64,000 nucleotides of DNA from DSVQ01 sp964484765 (GTDB lineage Bacteria > Planctomycetota > Planctomycetia > Planctomycetales > Planctomycetaceae). The DNA is taken from positions 3,099 to 67,098 of the forward strand of contig CAZAGI010000042.1 of the NCBI GenBank assembly GCA_964484765.1. The letters are read 5' to 3'. Within the stretch, counting starts at the first letter, position 1; the number at the start of each line of letters is the position of its first letter. Of the stretch, positions 8,793-18,162 are shown piece after piece. The translations under genes and the position numbers were made by a program. The notes under the pieces are model-generated. The model was not told the DNA's origin. It searched no databases and saw only the letters and a program-made list of their open reading frames with translations.

Positions 8793-9701
8793 TCATTCGC
8801 GGAAAAGTTTCGCTCTGGCCGCTTCCGAGATCGCCAGCACGGCCGGGTGCTTGATTCGCTTTTCGACCGACACGGCGTAGAACCGTTCGCAAATCGAGTC
8901 GTCGCGCCCGACCACAGCGACGCGGTACATCCGTTTGACGTCGGCCTCAACCACACTCGGAGCGGCAAAAAGCCCATGGCCCACCTGGCCGAACGCTTTG
9001 ATCAGGGCGCTATCGGCGAACTCCCCCTGAATCCGGGGACGAATCCCTAGTGAATCGAACCACTGTTCCAGCGAGCGTCGGAGGGCGACATTTCCCGTCG
9101 GCATCAGAAACGGCGCGCCTTGCAGCGATTCGGGAAATCCCTTGCGATACTTCTGAGCTAACTCATCCGTTCCAAAGAATGTCACACCACATTCGCCGAG
9201 CAAGTGGTTGAACGCGCGAAATCCCAGACGCGGATTGGCGGGCACATCGCTGAGTACCAGGTCGAGTTCGTGCAGCGCGAGCTTCGCGATCAAATGATCG
9301 GGGTCACCATCGAAGCAAGTCACCTGCACCTCTTCGGGCAGATGCAACGCTGGTTCGAGCAGGCGATGTGCAATCAACTTCGGCAGCGCATCCGCTACAC
9401 CCACCAGAAACCTCACCGCCCGGCCCGTGGGCCGACTTTGCAGAGTGTCTTGCAATTCACGACCCAGTGAGAAGATCTCGTCCGCATAGCGATAGACCGT
9501 GCGACCCGTCTCAGTGAGAACGAGGTTGCGTCCGGAGCGTTCAAACAATGCCGTCTTCAGCGACTGTTCGAGCGCGCGAATCTGGCCACTGATGGTTGGC
9601 TGAGCCAAATGCAAGAGTTGGCAGGCCTTGGCCACGCTCCCTTCCCGCGCAACCACCCAGAAATAGAGCAGATGGTGGTAGTTGAGCCATTCCATTTCCA
9701 C
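8793..9701 (-). CDS. nhaR: NhaR-type LysR transcriptional regulator
   Basis: This 302-residue LysR-family regulator has an N-terminal winged helix (MEWLNYHHLLYFWVVAREGS, AQPTISGQIRALE, TGRTVYRYADEIFSLGREL), which is the characteristic NhaR sequence. A type 2 periplasmic-binding effector domain follows. NhaR proteins classically sense Na+/pH and activate antiporter genes. No nhaA is in this window. The gene is convergent with the TolC-like gene, and the sequence just upstream of its start (9722-9753) recurs before the exporter operon, so the exporter is a likely target. ATG 9701 has GGAG 7 bases upstream. Family call firm; target inferred. Confidence 0.92.
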   Translation of the reverse strand: MEMEWLNYHHLLYFWVVAREGSVAKACQLLHLAQPTISGQIRALEQSLKTALFERSGRNLVLTETGRTVYRYADEIFSLGRELQDTLQSRPTGRAVRFLVGVADALPKLIAHRLLEPALHLPEEVQVTCFDGDPDHLIAKLALHELDLVLSDVPANPRLGFRAFNHLLGECGVTFFGTDELAQKYRKGFPESLQGAPFLMPTGNVALRRSLEQWFDSLGIRPRIQGEFADSALIKAFGQVGHGLFAAPSVVEADVKRMYRVAVVGRDDSICERFYAVSVEKRIKHPAVLAISEAARAKLFRE

Positions 9702-9721
9702 ACTCCCTACATCGCTTTTAT

Positions 9722-9753
9722 CGATGGAACGTAGTCAAACAATCGATTTGTAC
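9722..9753. promoter_or_regulatory. Candidate NhaR autoregulatory operator
   Basis: The core GTCAAACAATCGATTTGTAC lies 33-52 bp upstream of the nhaR start codon, where LysR-family regulators usually bind their own promoter. The near-copy at 3382-3413 precedes the exporter operon. The site is an imperfect palindrome centred on ATCGAT. Confidence 0.5.
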
Positions 9754-9865
9754 ACAACCTGGACCCGCTCTACCATACCGTCATGACACCGTGAGTCGAT
9801 GCCATGGAAGTGGCATACCACGGGGGACAGTCTGGTTCAGATCTTTAGCACAAGGATGTCGGCTC

Positions 9866-10453
9866 ATGCGCGAAGTGGTTGTCAAAGTCGGAGAAACCAT
9901 CACCTTGCCGTCGGGATCAAATGTCGCAGTCAAACTCATGGCCGTGAACGGGCCGTTGGCACGACTGTCGATCACCGAGCCGGATTCCAACGTGAGTCGT
10001 CAGACTGAGTCACTGGCAAAGTTTCTGGAAAAACGAGTGGCCGCAAGTTTTGAAGGAGGCGACATGAAGTGGACATTGCATGCGAGCCGCGTCGTGGTTA
10101 ACCCGAGCCTGCGGGAACACATCGACCGACGTCTCAACTTCGCGCTGTCTCGGTTTGCTGCGCGCATCGGGAAAATCGATGTCTTTCTCGTGGATCAAAA
10201 TGGCCCAAAGGGGGGACTTGATAAGTCGGCCCTCATCGCGGTCCGAATTCGCGGGATGAGTGACGTCATGGCGCATGTCGTCGATAGCGATTGGGTAGTG
10301 ACCATCGACCGCGTGACAACGCGGGTGGCTCAGCAACTCCGCCGTGAACTGGAGCGGAGTCGGAAAGGCTTCCGGAATCGGACCCAAAGCCGACACACGG
10401 TCGCGTTAGGCGACCGCTTGATGGATACGAATCCGCGTCGTGAAGAATCATGA
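9866..10453 (+). CDS. CsrA-like N-terminus fused in frame to HPF/RaiA ribosome-associated protein
   Basis: Residues 1-45 of the long form resemble a CsrA/RsmA chain (VVVKVGETITLPSGSNVAVK, then ARLSITEP). Residues 67-195 are a short-type hibernation promoting factor (MKWTLHASRVVVNP, then RFAARIGKIDVFLVDQNGPK). HPF proteins bind the 30S subunit and stop translation in stress or stationary phase. There is no stop codon between the parts. Each part has its own ribosome binding site: AAGGA before ATG 9866, and a strong AAGGAGG before ATG 10064. The HPF may therefore be made alone (129 aa), as a fusion (195 aa), or both. The HPF assignment is strong; the CsrA resemblance is weaker and unconfirmed. 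Confidence 0.8.
   Translation: MREVVVKVGETITLPSGSNVAVKLMAVNGPLARLSITEPDSNVSRQTESLAKFLEKRVAASFEGGDMKWTLHASRVVVNPSLREHIDRRLNFALSRFAARIGKIDVFLVDQNGPKGGLDKSALIAVRIRGMSDVMAHVVDSDWVVTIDRVTTRVAQQLRRELERSRKGFRNRTQSRHTVALGDRLMDTNPRREES
10053..10066 (+). promoter_or_regulatory. Internal ribosome binding site and HPF start
   Basis: AAGGAGG sits 4 bases before the ATG at 10064, inside the longer frame that begins at 9866. This near-perfect Shine-Dalgarno suggests the HPF domain is translated independently. Confidence 0.65.
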
Positions 10454-10568
10454 ACTGACAAGTGACGCCTGCGAATAGAACGCGGTTCCCGTTCGTGATC
10501 GAAACCATCCTTGTTGTTTGCACAGTCGCGCCACGCTGCGTTGCCGGAATTCGCTGAGGATAGTCTTG

Positions 10569-11498
10569 ATGGACGCCACATTGACGGCCTGGGGTTTGTT
10601 TCATGTGTTACTGCTGGGGATGTTGGCACTCGACCTGGGAGTGTTTCATCGTCGGTCGCATGCTGTCAGCGTGCGTGAAGCGTTGACCTGGAGCGCCGTC
10701 TGGATCTCTCTGGCCTTCCTGTTCAACATCGGCATCTACGCAACACAAGGCACCGAGCCGGCTTTGCAGTTCCTGGCAGGGTACGTGATTGAGAAATCGC
10801 TGTCAGTCGACAACGTGTTCGTCTTCGCCATGATTTTCGGTTACTTTCGCGTGCCGGCGGCCTATCAGCATAAGGTGCTGTTCTGGGGCATTCTGGGGGC
10901 GCTGCTAATGCGTGCCGGCTTTATTTTCGCCGGTGTGGCTCTCGTCAAGCAGTTCCATGGACTGATGTACGTCTTCGGAGCGCTGCTGGTCTTCAGCGGT
11001 ATCAAAATGCTGATGGCAAAGGATGCTCCTTTCGATCCGGATGCGAATTGGATCATGCGTTTGGCGCGGCGGATGCTCCGGGTCTCGCCTCAATACCATG
11101 CCGATCGCTTTTTCACTCGAATGGATTCGCGTTGGGCGGTCACACCGCTGTTCCTGGTCCTGCTCTTTGTCGAACTCACGGATGTTGTCTTTGCCGTTGA
11201 TAGCATCCCTGCAATCATGGCCGTCACCCTGGATCCGTTCCTCGTCTACACATCCAACGCGCTGGCCATGCTCGGCATGCGATCGCTCTACTTTGCCTTA
11301 GCGGGATTGCTCCCCAAGTTCGTCTACCTCCATCACGGACTGTCTGCCATTTTGGTGTTCGTCGGCGGGAAGATGCTGTTCGCTGACTTCATCAAGATTC
11401 CGATCGCGGTTTCGCTGATCGTGATCTCGCTGATCATTACCTTTGCGATTGTTGCCTCCCTGCGTTCACGACGGCCAACGATGGCGAGCGCGGCGTAA
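10569..11498 (+). CDS. TerC/Alx family integral membrane protein
   Basis: The 309 residues form about nine membrane helices, with the TerC signatures EKSLSVDNVFVFAMIFGYF and VELTDVVFAVDSIPAI, whose acidic residues lie within helices. Family members (TerC, Alx, MeeF) take part in metal ion export, chiefly manganese, and in tellurite or pH responses. ATG 10569 is preferred over an upstream in-frame start because GAGGAT lies about 6 bases away and the first helix then follows at once. I looked for a yybP-ykoY manganese riboswitch in the 115 bp upstream and could not recognise one. Confidence 0.9.
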   Translation: MDATLTAWGLFHVLLLGMLALDLGVFHRRSHAVSVREALTWSAVWISLAFLFNIGIYATQGTEPALQFLAGYVIEKSLSVDNVFVFAMIFGYFRVPAAYQHKVLFWGILGALLMRAGFIFAGVALVKQFHGLMYVFGALLVFSGIKMLMAKDAPFDPDANWIMRLARRMLRVSPQYHADRFFTRMDSRWAVTPLFLVLLFVELTDVVFAVDSIPAIMAVTLDPFLVYTSNALAMLGMRSLYFALAGLLPKFVYLHHGLSAILVFVGGKMLFADFIKIPIAVSLIVISLIITFAIVASLRSRRPTMASAA

Positions 11499-11779
11499 TG
11501 GACCGAAGCCCGCCGGAATGAGTCTTTCGTCTGGGAGAATGGCTGGGCCGCTTCCGTCGCCGGGCCCGCGACTACGAACGGCTGACAGCCGCCTTCACCA
11601 GCTGCCAGTGGCTCGCCTTCCTCGGTCTGGTACTCAGAAAAACGGGTTTTGAATGTCCCTAAAAATACTATTCGCCCGGTCGGATAGAATCCTAAGAAAA
11701 ATCGTGAGCCTGTGACGCTGCCTAGAAATGTGGAATTGAAATGGTTGGATCCGATCCCGAGATCATTCGAGGAATTTGC

Positions 11780-13024
11780 ATGCGATTTCTTCCATCGCTC
11801 ATCGCGTTCGTCCTGATTTCGGCCCCGCTTTCGCAGGCAATTGCTGGCGATGTCGTCACGTGGCCGCAGTGGCGGGGTCCCGCGCGGACGGGCAAGATTG
11901 AAGCGGCGGCCTGGCCCGACAAGCTGGACGGAGATCACCTCCAGCAAGCGTGGCGAGTCGAACTGGGCAACAGTTACTCTGGGCCGATCGTGACCGTCGA
12001 CCGAGTCTTCGTGACCGAGACGCGTGACGCGAAAACGGAGCATGTGCAAGCCCTCGATCGAAAAACGGGCAAATCGTTGTGGGAAGCATCGTGGCCCGGT
12101 TCGATCAGCGTGCCGTTTTTTGCGAAGGCCAACGGCGACTGGATTCGCAGCACGCCGACGATCGACGGGGATTCGCTTTACGTGGCTGGCATTCGGGATG
12201 TCGTGATCTGCCTCGATACCGCGACCGGACAAGAACGGTGGCGCGTCGATCTCATGGCGAAGTTTGGTTCTCCCGTGCCGGCCTTCGGTTTCGTTGCCTC
12301 GCCCCTGGTGACGGGCGACCACGTCTACGTCCAGGCCGGCGGTGGCTTCGTGAAGCTCGACAAGAAAACAGGCGAGGTGCTGTGGAGGGTGCTCGAAGAT
12401 GGCGGCGGGATGTATGGCAGCGCGTTCTCCTCACCATTTCCAGCAACGCTCAATGGGGTCCCACAGATTCTCGTTCAGACTCGGCAGAAATTGGCGGGAG
12501 TTGAGGCTGAGTCCGGAAAAGTGCTCTGGTCACATCCTGTGAAAGCGGAGCAGGGTATGAACATCTTAACGCCAACCGTAATCGGCGACCGGGTGTTCAC
12601 AAGTACCTATGGCGGCGGTTCGGTCCTTCTTGAGATCAGTCAGGCGAACTCTTCCGATGTCGCGACGGTCACGGAAGTCTGGAAGACCAAGCCACAGGCG
12701 TACATGAGTTCTCCGCTTGTCATTGGCGATCACATTTACCTCCACCTGCGCAACCAGCGGTTCACCTGCCTGAACATTGAAACCGGTAAAGAACAGTGGA
12801 CGACAACTCCCTATGGGAAATACTGGAGTATGGTCGGCAACGGTTCGAAGATCCTGGCACTCGATGAACGGGGTGATCTGTTGCTCATCAACGCTACGCC
12901 GGAAAAGTTCGATCTGCTGGATCGCCGCAAAGTCGCTGAGAACTGCTGGGCCTACGTCGCCGTCGTAGGTGATGAAGTGTTTGTGCGTGAACTCAACGCG
13001 ATGTCGGTCTATCGCTGGAAGTGA
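11780..13024 (+). CDS. Secreted PQQ-type beta-propeller protein
   Basis: This 414-residue protein has a signal peptide (MRFLPSLIAFVLISAPLSQA). Repeated blades of the PQQ/quinoprotein kind follow, such as VQALDRKTGKSLWEASW, VICLDTATGQERWRVDL and FTCLNIETGKEQWTT. The opening WPQWRGPARTGK is typical of the planctomycete outer-membrane PQQ-repeat family. No alcohol dehydrogenase catalytic motifs or BamB context are visible, so a structural or binding role is as likely as an enzymatic one. ATG 11780 has AGGA upstream; an in-frame start at 11741 would add 13 residues before the signal peptide. Confidence 0.85.
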   Translation: MRFLPSLIAFVLISAPLSQAIAGDVVTWPQWRGPARTGKIEAAAWPDKLDGDHLQQAWRVELGNSYSGPIVTVDRVFVTETRDAKTEHVQALDRKTGKSLWEASWPGSISVPFFAKANGDWIRSTPTIDGDSLYVAGIRDVVICLDTATGQERWRVDLMAKFGSPVPAFGFVASPLVTGDHVYVQAGGGFVKLDKKTGEVLWRVLEDGGGMYGSAFSSPFPATLNGVPQILVQTRQKLAGVEAESGKVLWSHPVKAEQGMNILTPTVIGDRVFTSTYGGGSVLLEISQANSSDVATVTEVWKTKPQAYMSSPLVIGDHIYLHLRNQRFTCLNIETGKEQWTTTPYGKYWSMVGNGSKILALDERGDLLLINATPEKFDLLDRRKVAENCWAYVAVVGDEVFVRELNAMSVYRWK

Positions 13025-13382
13025 TGCCGGCACGGTTCTTGGGGCCGATTGCGCCGTCTACGAACGCGTCTCTCGCGGTTCGTTGAAGCCTCTTCGACAC
13101 TCCTGGCGTATCGCCCTGCGCGAACGACGCGAAGTGCCAATGACGACAAGTGGTCAGTGGCCGACCTCACGACTATAACCCGCCAGTACGCGTTTTGTGA
13201 GTCGACCATAGCACCATTTCCATGGCTGTGGGGACGGATCTCGCCCTCACCGTTATTGGCTTGCATCGCAATGATCCAGCAGCGGTTCGGGTGAACCATC
13301 CCGATGGACGGTTTGCTGGTTTGACTGAAACTCATGCCGGCTTGTGAATTTTTTACGAAGAATTGAGAAGGCATCGCTTGCG
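13025..13382. other. Intergenic region before the carotenoid-type cluster
   Basis: About 358 bp without a convincing gene. It must hold the promoter of the seven-gene cluster downstream. I could not identify a confident promoter or operator. Confidence 0.5.
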
Positions 13383-14969
13383 ATGAAGGCTGAAGTTGTA
13401 ACAAGCCGCTCAAGGGGTCGCCGCACGAACGTTTCTATCATCGGAGCCGGTCCTGGGGGACTGGCCAACGCGATGTTGATGGCTCAGGCCGGCGCGGATG
13501 TCACGGTGTTCGAGCGGGCGGACCGTGTCGGAGGGCGCTGCTCGGCGATTGAAGCCAACGGCTTCCGGTTTGATACGGGGCCGACGTTCTTTCTCTACCC
13601 GCGGGTCCTCGAAGAGATCTTCCGATCGGTTGGCCGGGAACTGCGTCACGAAGTTCCCATGACGCGCCTCGATCCGCAGTATCGTCTGGAATTCGGTGCG
13701 GGTGGCCGGATTGACGCGACACCCGACCTCTCCCGCATGCAGGCGGAAATCGCACGAATTTCCCCGGTGGATGCGAATTCTTTCGAGCGGTTCATGAACG
13801 AGAACCGCGTCAAGCTCGAACGGTTTCGCCCGATTCTCGAGTCCCCTTTCAGTAATCTGCTTCATCTGCTGCGACCGTCGGTGCTGAAGGCGGTGCCGTT
13901 GCTGCGTCCATGGAACTCCGTGGCGGACGAACTTGGCAAGTACTTCTCCGATCCGCGGTTGATTACGGCGTTCTCCTTTCAGTCCAAATATCTGGGGATG
14001 TCGCCGTTTCAGTGTCCGAGTCTCTTCACGATTCTGGCCTTCCTCGAGTACGAGTACGGCGTCTTTCATCCGACCGGCGGCTGTGCGGCCGTCAGCGAGA
14101 AAATGGCTGATATCGCCCGTGATCTCGGTGTGGACATCCGCCTCGATGAACCGGTCGAGGAACTCTATTTCGAAGGGCGGAAAGCCGTGGGGCTGCGGTC
14201 CCGAACGGGGGAACACCGTTTCGACTCGCTAGTCATCAACGCCGATTTTGCGAACACCATGCAGCGGCTGGTTCCCAACCATCTCCGCAAACGCTGGCAT
14301 GACAAGAAGCTGGAACGGAGCAAATACTCCTGCTCGACTTTCATGCTCTATCTGGGTATTGATGGACGCTATGACGAACTGCCCCACCACACGATCTACA
14401 TCGCCAAAGACTACCAGAAGAATCTGGATGAAATTGATCGCTTGAAGGTCCTGTCGGAAGATCCTTCCTTCTATGTTCAGAATGCGGGCGTGACGGATGC
14501 GACGTTGGCGCCTCACGGAATGAGCACCCTGTATGTTCTAGTGCCGGTCGCCCATGAGAGTCCACAGATTGATTGGTCGTCGCAGGCTCCCGTGTTTCGT
14601 GAGCGTGTCCTCCGGCAGTTGGCGAAAGTCGGATTGCACGATGTGGAACAACGGATCCGGTTCGAAAAAATGGTGACTCCCGACGATTGGCGTCTCGGCT
14701 ATCAGATTTACCGCGGGGCCACGTTCAACCTGGCTCATAACCTCGGCCAAATGCTGCATGCCCGACCGCGGAATCACTTCGATGATTTGCAGCATGTCTA
14801 TCTCGTCGGCGGGGGAACACATCCCGGCAGCGGGCTCCCAGTCATCTATGAATCCGCGCGAATCTCGGCCCGGTTGATGTGTGACGCTCTGCGGTTGCCC
14901 TTTCCGGAAGCGGGGTCCGCGCCGATCACGCCGCCGGTGGATCACCCGCGTGTGCAAAGGGTTGCGTGA
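13383..14969 (+). CDS. CrtI/CrtN-type carotenoid desaturase (first copy)
   Basis: This 528-residue FAD-dependent desaturase/isomerase begins with a dinucleotide-binding fold (VSIIGAGPGGLANAMLMAQA) and RVGGRCSAIEANGFRFDTGP. It ends with the CrtI C-terminal signature VYLVGGGTHPGSGLPVIYES. The family introduces conjugated double bonds into phytoene or diapophytoene. Its neighbours (aldehyde dehydrogenase, second desaturase/oxidase, acyltransferase, glycosyltransferase) match the late genes of staphyloxanthin-like C30 carotenoid synthesis, so I favour a diapophytoene/squalene-derived substrate. ATG 13383 has GAGAAGG upstream; GTG 13344 is in frame. The next gene starts within its stop codon. Confidence 0.9.
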   Translation: MKAEVVTSRSRGRRTNVSIIGAGPGGLANAMLMAQAGADVTVFERADRVGGRCSAIEANGFRFDTGPTFFLYPRVLEEIFRSVGRELRHEVPMTRLDPQYRLEFGAGGRIDATPDLSRMQAEIARISPVDANSFERFMNENRVKLERFRPILESPFSNLLHLLRPSVLKAVPLLRPWNSVADELGKYFSDPRLITAFSFQSKYLGMSPFQCPSLFTILAFLEYEYGVFHPTGGCAAVSEKMADIARDLGVDIRLDEPVEELYFEGRKAVGLRSRTGEHRFDSLVINADFANTMQRLVPNHLRKRWHDKKLERSKYSCSTFMLYLGIDGRYDELPHHTIYIAKDYQKNLDEIDRLKVLSEDPSFYVQNAGVTDATLAPHGMSTLYVLVPVAHESPQIDWSSQAPVFRERVLRQLAKVGLHDVEQRIRFEKMVTPDDWRLGYQIYRGATFNLAHNLGQMLHARPRNHFDDLQHVYLVGGGTHPGSGLPVIYESARISARLMCDALRLPFPEAGSAPITPPVDHPRVQRVA

Positions 14970-16531
14970 TGCCGTCCCTGGGATTCGCACCAGCACCGAG
15001 ATCGGAAGAGATCGCACTTCCCTTGACTCAACCGGCATCCCTGGAGCAGGCCGTCCTCTCTCAAGGACAGCAGACTCGCGCCGCTCAACAAGAATGGGCG
15101 AAACGAACGCTGCGCGAAAGGCTGGCGATTCTGACGGCACTCCGGCTGCACATCGCCAGACATCCGCGTAGACTGGCCGCGACGATTGATCGCAAGGACG
15201 TCGCCGAGTCTTTGGCGGCCGAGGTCCTCCCGCTGCTGGATGCCTGCCGCTTTCTGGAACAGGAAGCTCCGCGGATTCTGAAAGAAGTCGCCATCAGCCA
15301 TCGCACCCGCCCGCGCTGGTTGTGGGGGACGTCGGTGACGGTGCGGCGGGAACCGCTCGGCGTCGTCCTCGTCATCGGCCCGGGCAATTATCCGCTGATG
15401 CTGCCCGGCATTCAGATCTTGCAGGCTCTGGCGGCAGGCAACAGTGTGTTAGTGAAACCCGCCCCACACGGCACGGCGGCGATGGAATGCCTGCGCCGCA
15501 TGGCAGAAGCCGCGGGACTGCCGACCGGGGTGTTGCAAATTCTTCCCGAAGCGCCTGCCGCAGCTACCGCGGCGATCCGCCATGGTGTTGACAAGGTATT
15601 TTTGACCGGATCAGCGACGACCGGGCAAGCGGTCAGTCGTGAACTTGCGGAGTCGACCACGCCCGCGGTGATGGAGCTCTCCGGCTGCGATGCCGTCTTC
15701 GTGCTGGACGATGCCGACCCCGAGTTGGTGACCGACTGCCTGTTGTTCGGATTGACATTCAACAACAGCCAGACGTGCATGGCACCGCGCCGAGTTTTTG
15801 CAACCGATCGGATGACGGACGTGCTGATCCCACTGTTACTGCAAAAGCTCCGCCGTCGGGAAGCGCAAGCGTGGCGACCGACCGCCGTGCCGTCGTCGCA
15901 GCGGGCGGTTCAGCACGCGGCAGACTTGATTGCCGAGGCCACGGCCAGCGGCGCAGAATTGGTGTCGGGGACCATCAGCCAAGGCGAGAGTGGCAGCGCA
16001 CTCCAGGGCGTTGCGATTCTCGATCGCGTGACCGCGGACATGGCCGTGGCCCGGACGGATCTGTTCGCGCCCGTGATTTCATTCCTGCGGGTCACCAGCG
16101 AAGAGCAAGCCGTGCGCGAGCATGCCCGCTGTCCGTATGCCCTGAGCGCTGCCGTTTTTGGCTCAGTGAATCGCTGCCAGGACTTCGCACGACGCATCTC
16201 GGTCGGGTGTGTCGTGATTAACGACATGATTGTGCCCACCGCCGATCCGCGGGTCCCGTTCGGTGGACGTGGTCAAAGTGGCTACGGCGTATCGCGGGGG
16301 GCGGCGGGGCTGCTCGAAATGACGCAGATCAAGGCGATTGTGACGACCCGTCGCGGTTTTAAGCCGCATCTGCAATCGCCCACGCCGGCCGATGCCGATC
16401 TGCTGGAACAACTCATTCGGGTGGAACATTCCACGGGTGCGTTTTCCTTGTTGTCAGCCCTTCCGCGTTTGATTCGGGCGGTGTTGGCGCAAGTCCGTTA
16501 TCGAAAGTCTCACGCAGGATCGGGATCATGA
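14969..16531 (+). CDS. Aldehyde dehydrogenase of the carotenoid-type cluster
   Basis: This 520-residue NAD(P)-dependent aldehyde dehydrogenase has the cofactor region VVLVIGPGNYPLMLPG, catalytic Glu236 in MELSG and catalytic Cys270 in NNSQTCMAP. The C-terminal VPFGGRGQSGYG is also typical. Its position between two CrtN-type genes suggests it oxidises a carotenoid terminal aldehyde to the acid, as AldH does in staphyloxanthin synthesis. ATG 14969 overlaps the preceding stop (TGATG), implying translational coupling. The last bases overlap the next start (ATGA). The enzyme class is certain; the substrate is inferred from context. Confidence 0.9.
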   Translation: MPSLGFAPAPRSEEIALPLTQPASLEQAVLSQGQQTRAAQQEWAKRTLRERLAILTALRLHIARHPRRLAATIDRKDVAESLAAEVLPLLDACRFLEQEAPRILKEVAISHRTRPRWLWGTSVTVRREPLGVVLVIGPGNYPLMLPGIQILQALAAGNSVLVKPAPHGTAAMECLRRMAEAAGLPTGVLQILPEAPAAATAAIRHGVDKVFLTGSATTGQAVSRELAESTTPAVMELSGCDAVFVLDDADPELVTDCLLFGLTFNNSQTCMAPRRVFATDRMTDVLIPLLLQKLRRREAQAWRPTAVPSSQRAVQHAADLIAEATASGAELVSGTISQGESGSALQGVAILDRVTADMAVARTDLFAPVISFLRVTSEEQAVREHARCPYALSAAVFGSVNRCQDFARRISVGCVVINDMIVPTADPRVPFGGRGQSGYGVSRGAAGLLEMTQIKAIVTTRRGFKPHLQSPTPADADLLEQLIRVEHSTGAFSLLSALPRLIRAVLAQVRYRKSHAGSGS

Positions 16532-18084
16532 ACCGTCAGAGCGATGTCATTGTAATTGGCAGCGGACTGGGCGGACTCGCCGCGGCCTGCACCCTGGCCG
16601 CGCGCGGGTATGCAGTCACCGTCGTCGAAAAGAACGAGTGGCTGGGCGGGAAGGCGGCCCAACTCAACGATCGCGGTTACCGCTTCGACATGGGGCCGAC
16701 GATCCTGACGCTTCCCTCGGTGCTGCGGCGGATCTTCACCGAAGCCGGGCGCGCGCTCGAAGACTACCTGACGATGGTCCGGCTCGACCCGCAGTGGCGG
16801 TGTTTCTTCGAAGATGGTCATCAGTTCGACCTCGTCGAGTCGCTGGAGGACATGAAAATCCGGCTCCGGGAGTTTACCGGTTCGGATCGGACCAGCCATG
16901 GTTATCAAACCTTCATGGGGATCTCGAAGCAGCTCGACGAAGTTTCCAATCGGTTCTTCTTCTGGAAGAGTGTCGGCGGAATCGCGGACACGATGGACTT
17001 CAAACAATCGTTCTCGCTGGAAGTCCTGCGGGATGTCCTCAGCCTGCGGTTTGGACGGACCGTGGCCGGTCTCGTTCGGTCGCACATTCCCGACCCGCGG
17101 ATTGCGCAGATGATCGACCACTTCACGCAGTATGTGGGATCCTCTCCGGAAGCATCCCCGGCCGTCCTCTGTGGGATTGCCCATATGCAGACCAACGAGG
17201 GCATCTGGTATCCGATGGGGGGCACTCGCGCCGTGCCGAATGCGCTCGTGAAACTCGGCCAGGAACTCGGCGTGCAGTTCCTGACCGGACGGCAGGTGAA
17301 AGCGATCGAGTCACAGGCCGGCCGCGTCACCGGTGTCACCCTGGAGGATGGCAGCGTGCTGACGGCCGACACCGTCGTTTCCAATTCGGATTGCGTGCGA
17401 ACCTGCCAGGAACTGTTGCCATCGAAGGTCGCGGATCGTTTTCTGTCGAAGCGGAAGTTTGAAGCGGCCTGTTCGGGGGTCGTGCTGTATCTCGGTCTGC
17501 GTGAGAAGTACGACCACATCCTGCATCACAACTTCGTGTTCAGCCGCGATCCCCACGTGGAATTCCAGCAGATCTACCAGCAAGGCGAACCGGCCGCGGA
17601 CCCCACTTGCTACGTCTGTGCGCCCTCCCTGTCGGGAGACCAGGTCGCTCCTGGCGCTGGCGAAGCCTTATACGTGCTGGTCCACACGCCGTACTTGCGG
17701 AAGCATCACGATTGGAAAACGATGCTGCCGGCCTATCGTGATGTCATCATCAATAAGCTCAAGACCACTGCAGGCATGACGGACATCGAAGACCGGATCG
17801 AAGTCGAGCACACGCTGACTCCGCAGGACATCCACACCCGCTACCATGTCCTGAACGGAGCGATTTATGGTCTGGCCAGCCACGGCCGCTTCATGGGGGC
17901 CTTCAAGCCCGCCAACCGTGTTGCGGAAATGAAGGGGCTGTATCTGGCGGGAGGCTCGGCACATCCCGGTCCGGGCATGCCGATGGTGATGATGTCGGGA
18001 TGGATCGCCGCCGATAGTCTCGACCAGGATGAGCGCGCCCGGGGACCAAGTGGGAAGCCACGTGAGAGTCAGGCGGTGGCGTAG
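16528..18084 (+). CDS. CrtP/CrtN-type carotenoid desaturase or terminal oxidase (second copy)
   Basis: This 518-residue FAD protein of the phytoene desaturase family opens with DVIVIGSGLGGLAAACTLAA and has EWLGGKAAQLNDRGYRFDMG. It closes with GLYLAGGSAHPGPGMPMVMM. Two divergent family members in one cluster fit a division between desaturation and terminal methyl oxidation (CrtN and CrtP in staphylococci). I cannot tell which copy does which from sequence alone. The start ATG overlaps the aldehyde dehydrogenase stop by 4 bp. A 78-bp gap follows before the acyltransferase. Confidence 0.9.
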   Translation: MNRQSDVIVIGSGLGGLAAACTLAARGYAVTVVEKNEWLGGKAAQLNDRGYRFDMGPTILTLPSVLRRIFTEAGRALEDYLTMVRLDPQWRCFFEDGHQFDLVESLEDMKIRLREFTGSDRTSHGYQTFMGISKQLDEVSNRFFFWKSVGGIADTMDFKQSFSLEVLRDVLSLRFGRTVAGLVRSHIPDPRIAQMIDHFTQYVGSSPEASPAVLCGIAHMQTNEGIWYPMGGTRAVPNALVKLGQELGVQFLTGRQVKAIESQAGRVTGVTLEDGSVLTADTVVSNSDCVRTCQELLPSKVADRFLSKRKFEAACSGVVLYLGLREKYDHILHHNFVFSRDPHVEFQQIYQQGEPAADPTCYVCAPSLSGDQVAPGAGEALYVLVHTPYLRKHHDWKTMLPAYRDVIINKLKTTAGMTDIEDRIEVEHTLTPQDIHTRYHVLNGAIYGLASHGRFMGAFKPANRVAEMKGLYLAGGSAHPGPGMPMVMMSGWIAADSLDQDERARGPSGKPRESQAVA

Positions 18085-18162
18085 CCGCCGGCGGATTGAG
18101 AGTGTGCTACGCAATCGAACACTTCCACGAACTGTCAGGAATCGACCAAGCAGTGTGATCGC

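Noticed and set aside
10454..10568. Possible manganese riboswitch before the TerC-family gene
   Set aside because: I could not find the conserved yybP-ykoY core pairings or signature bases.
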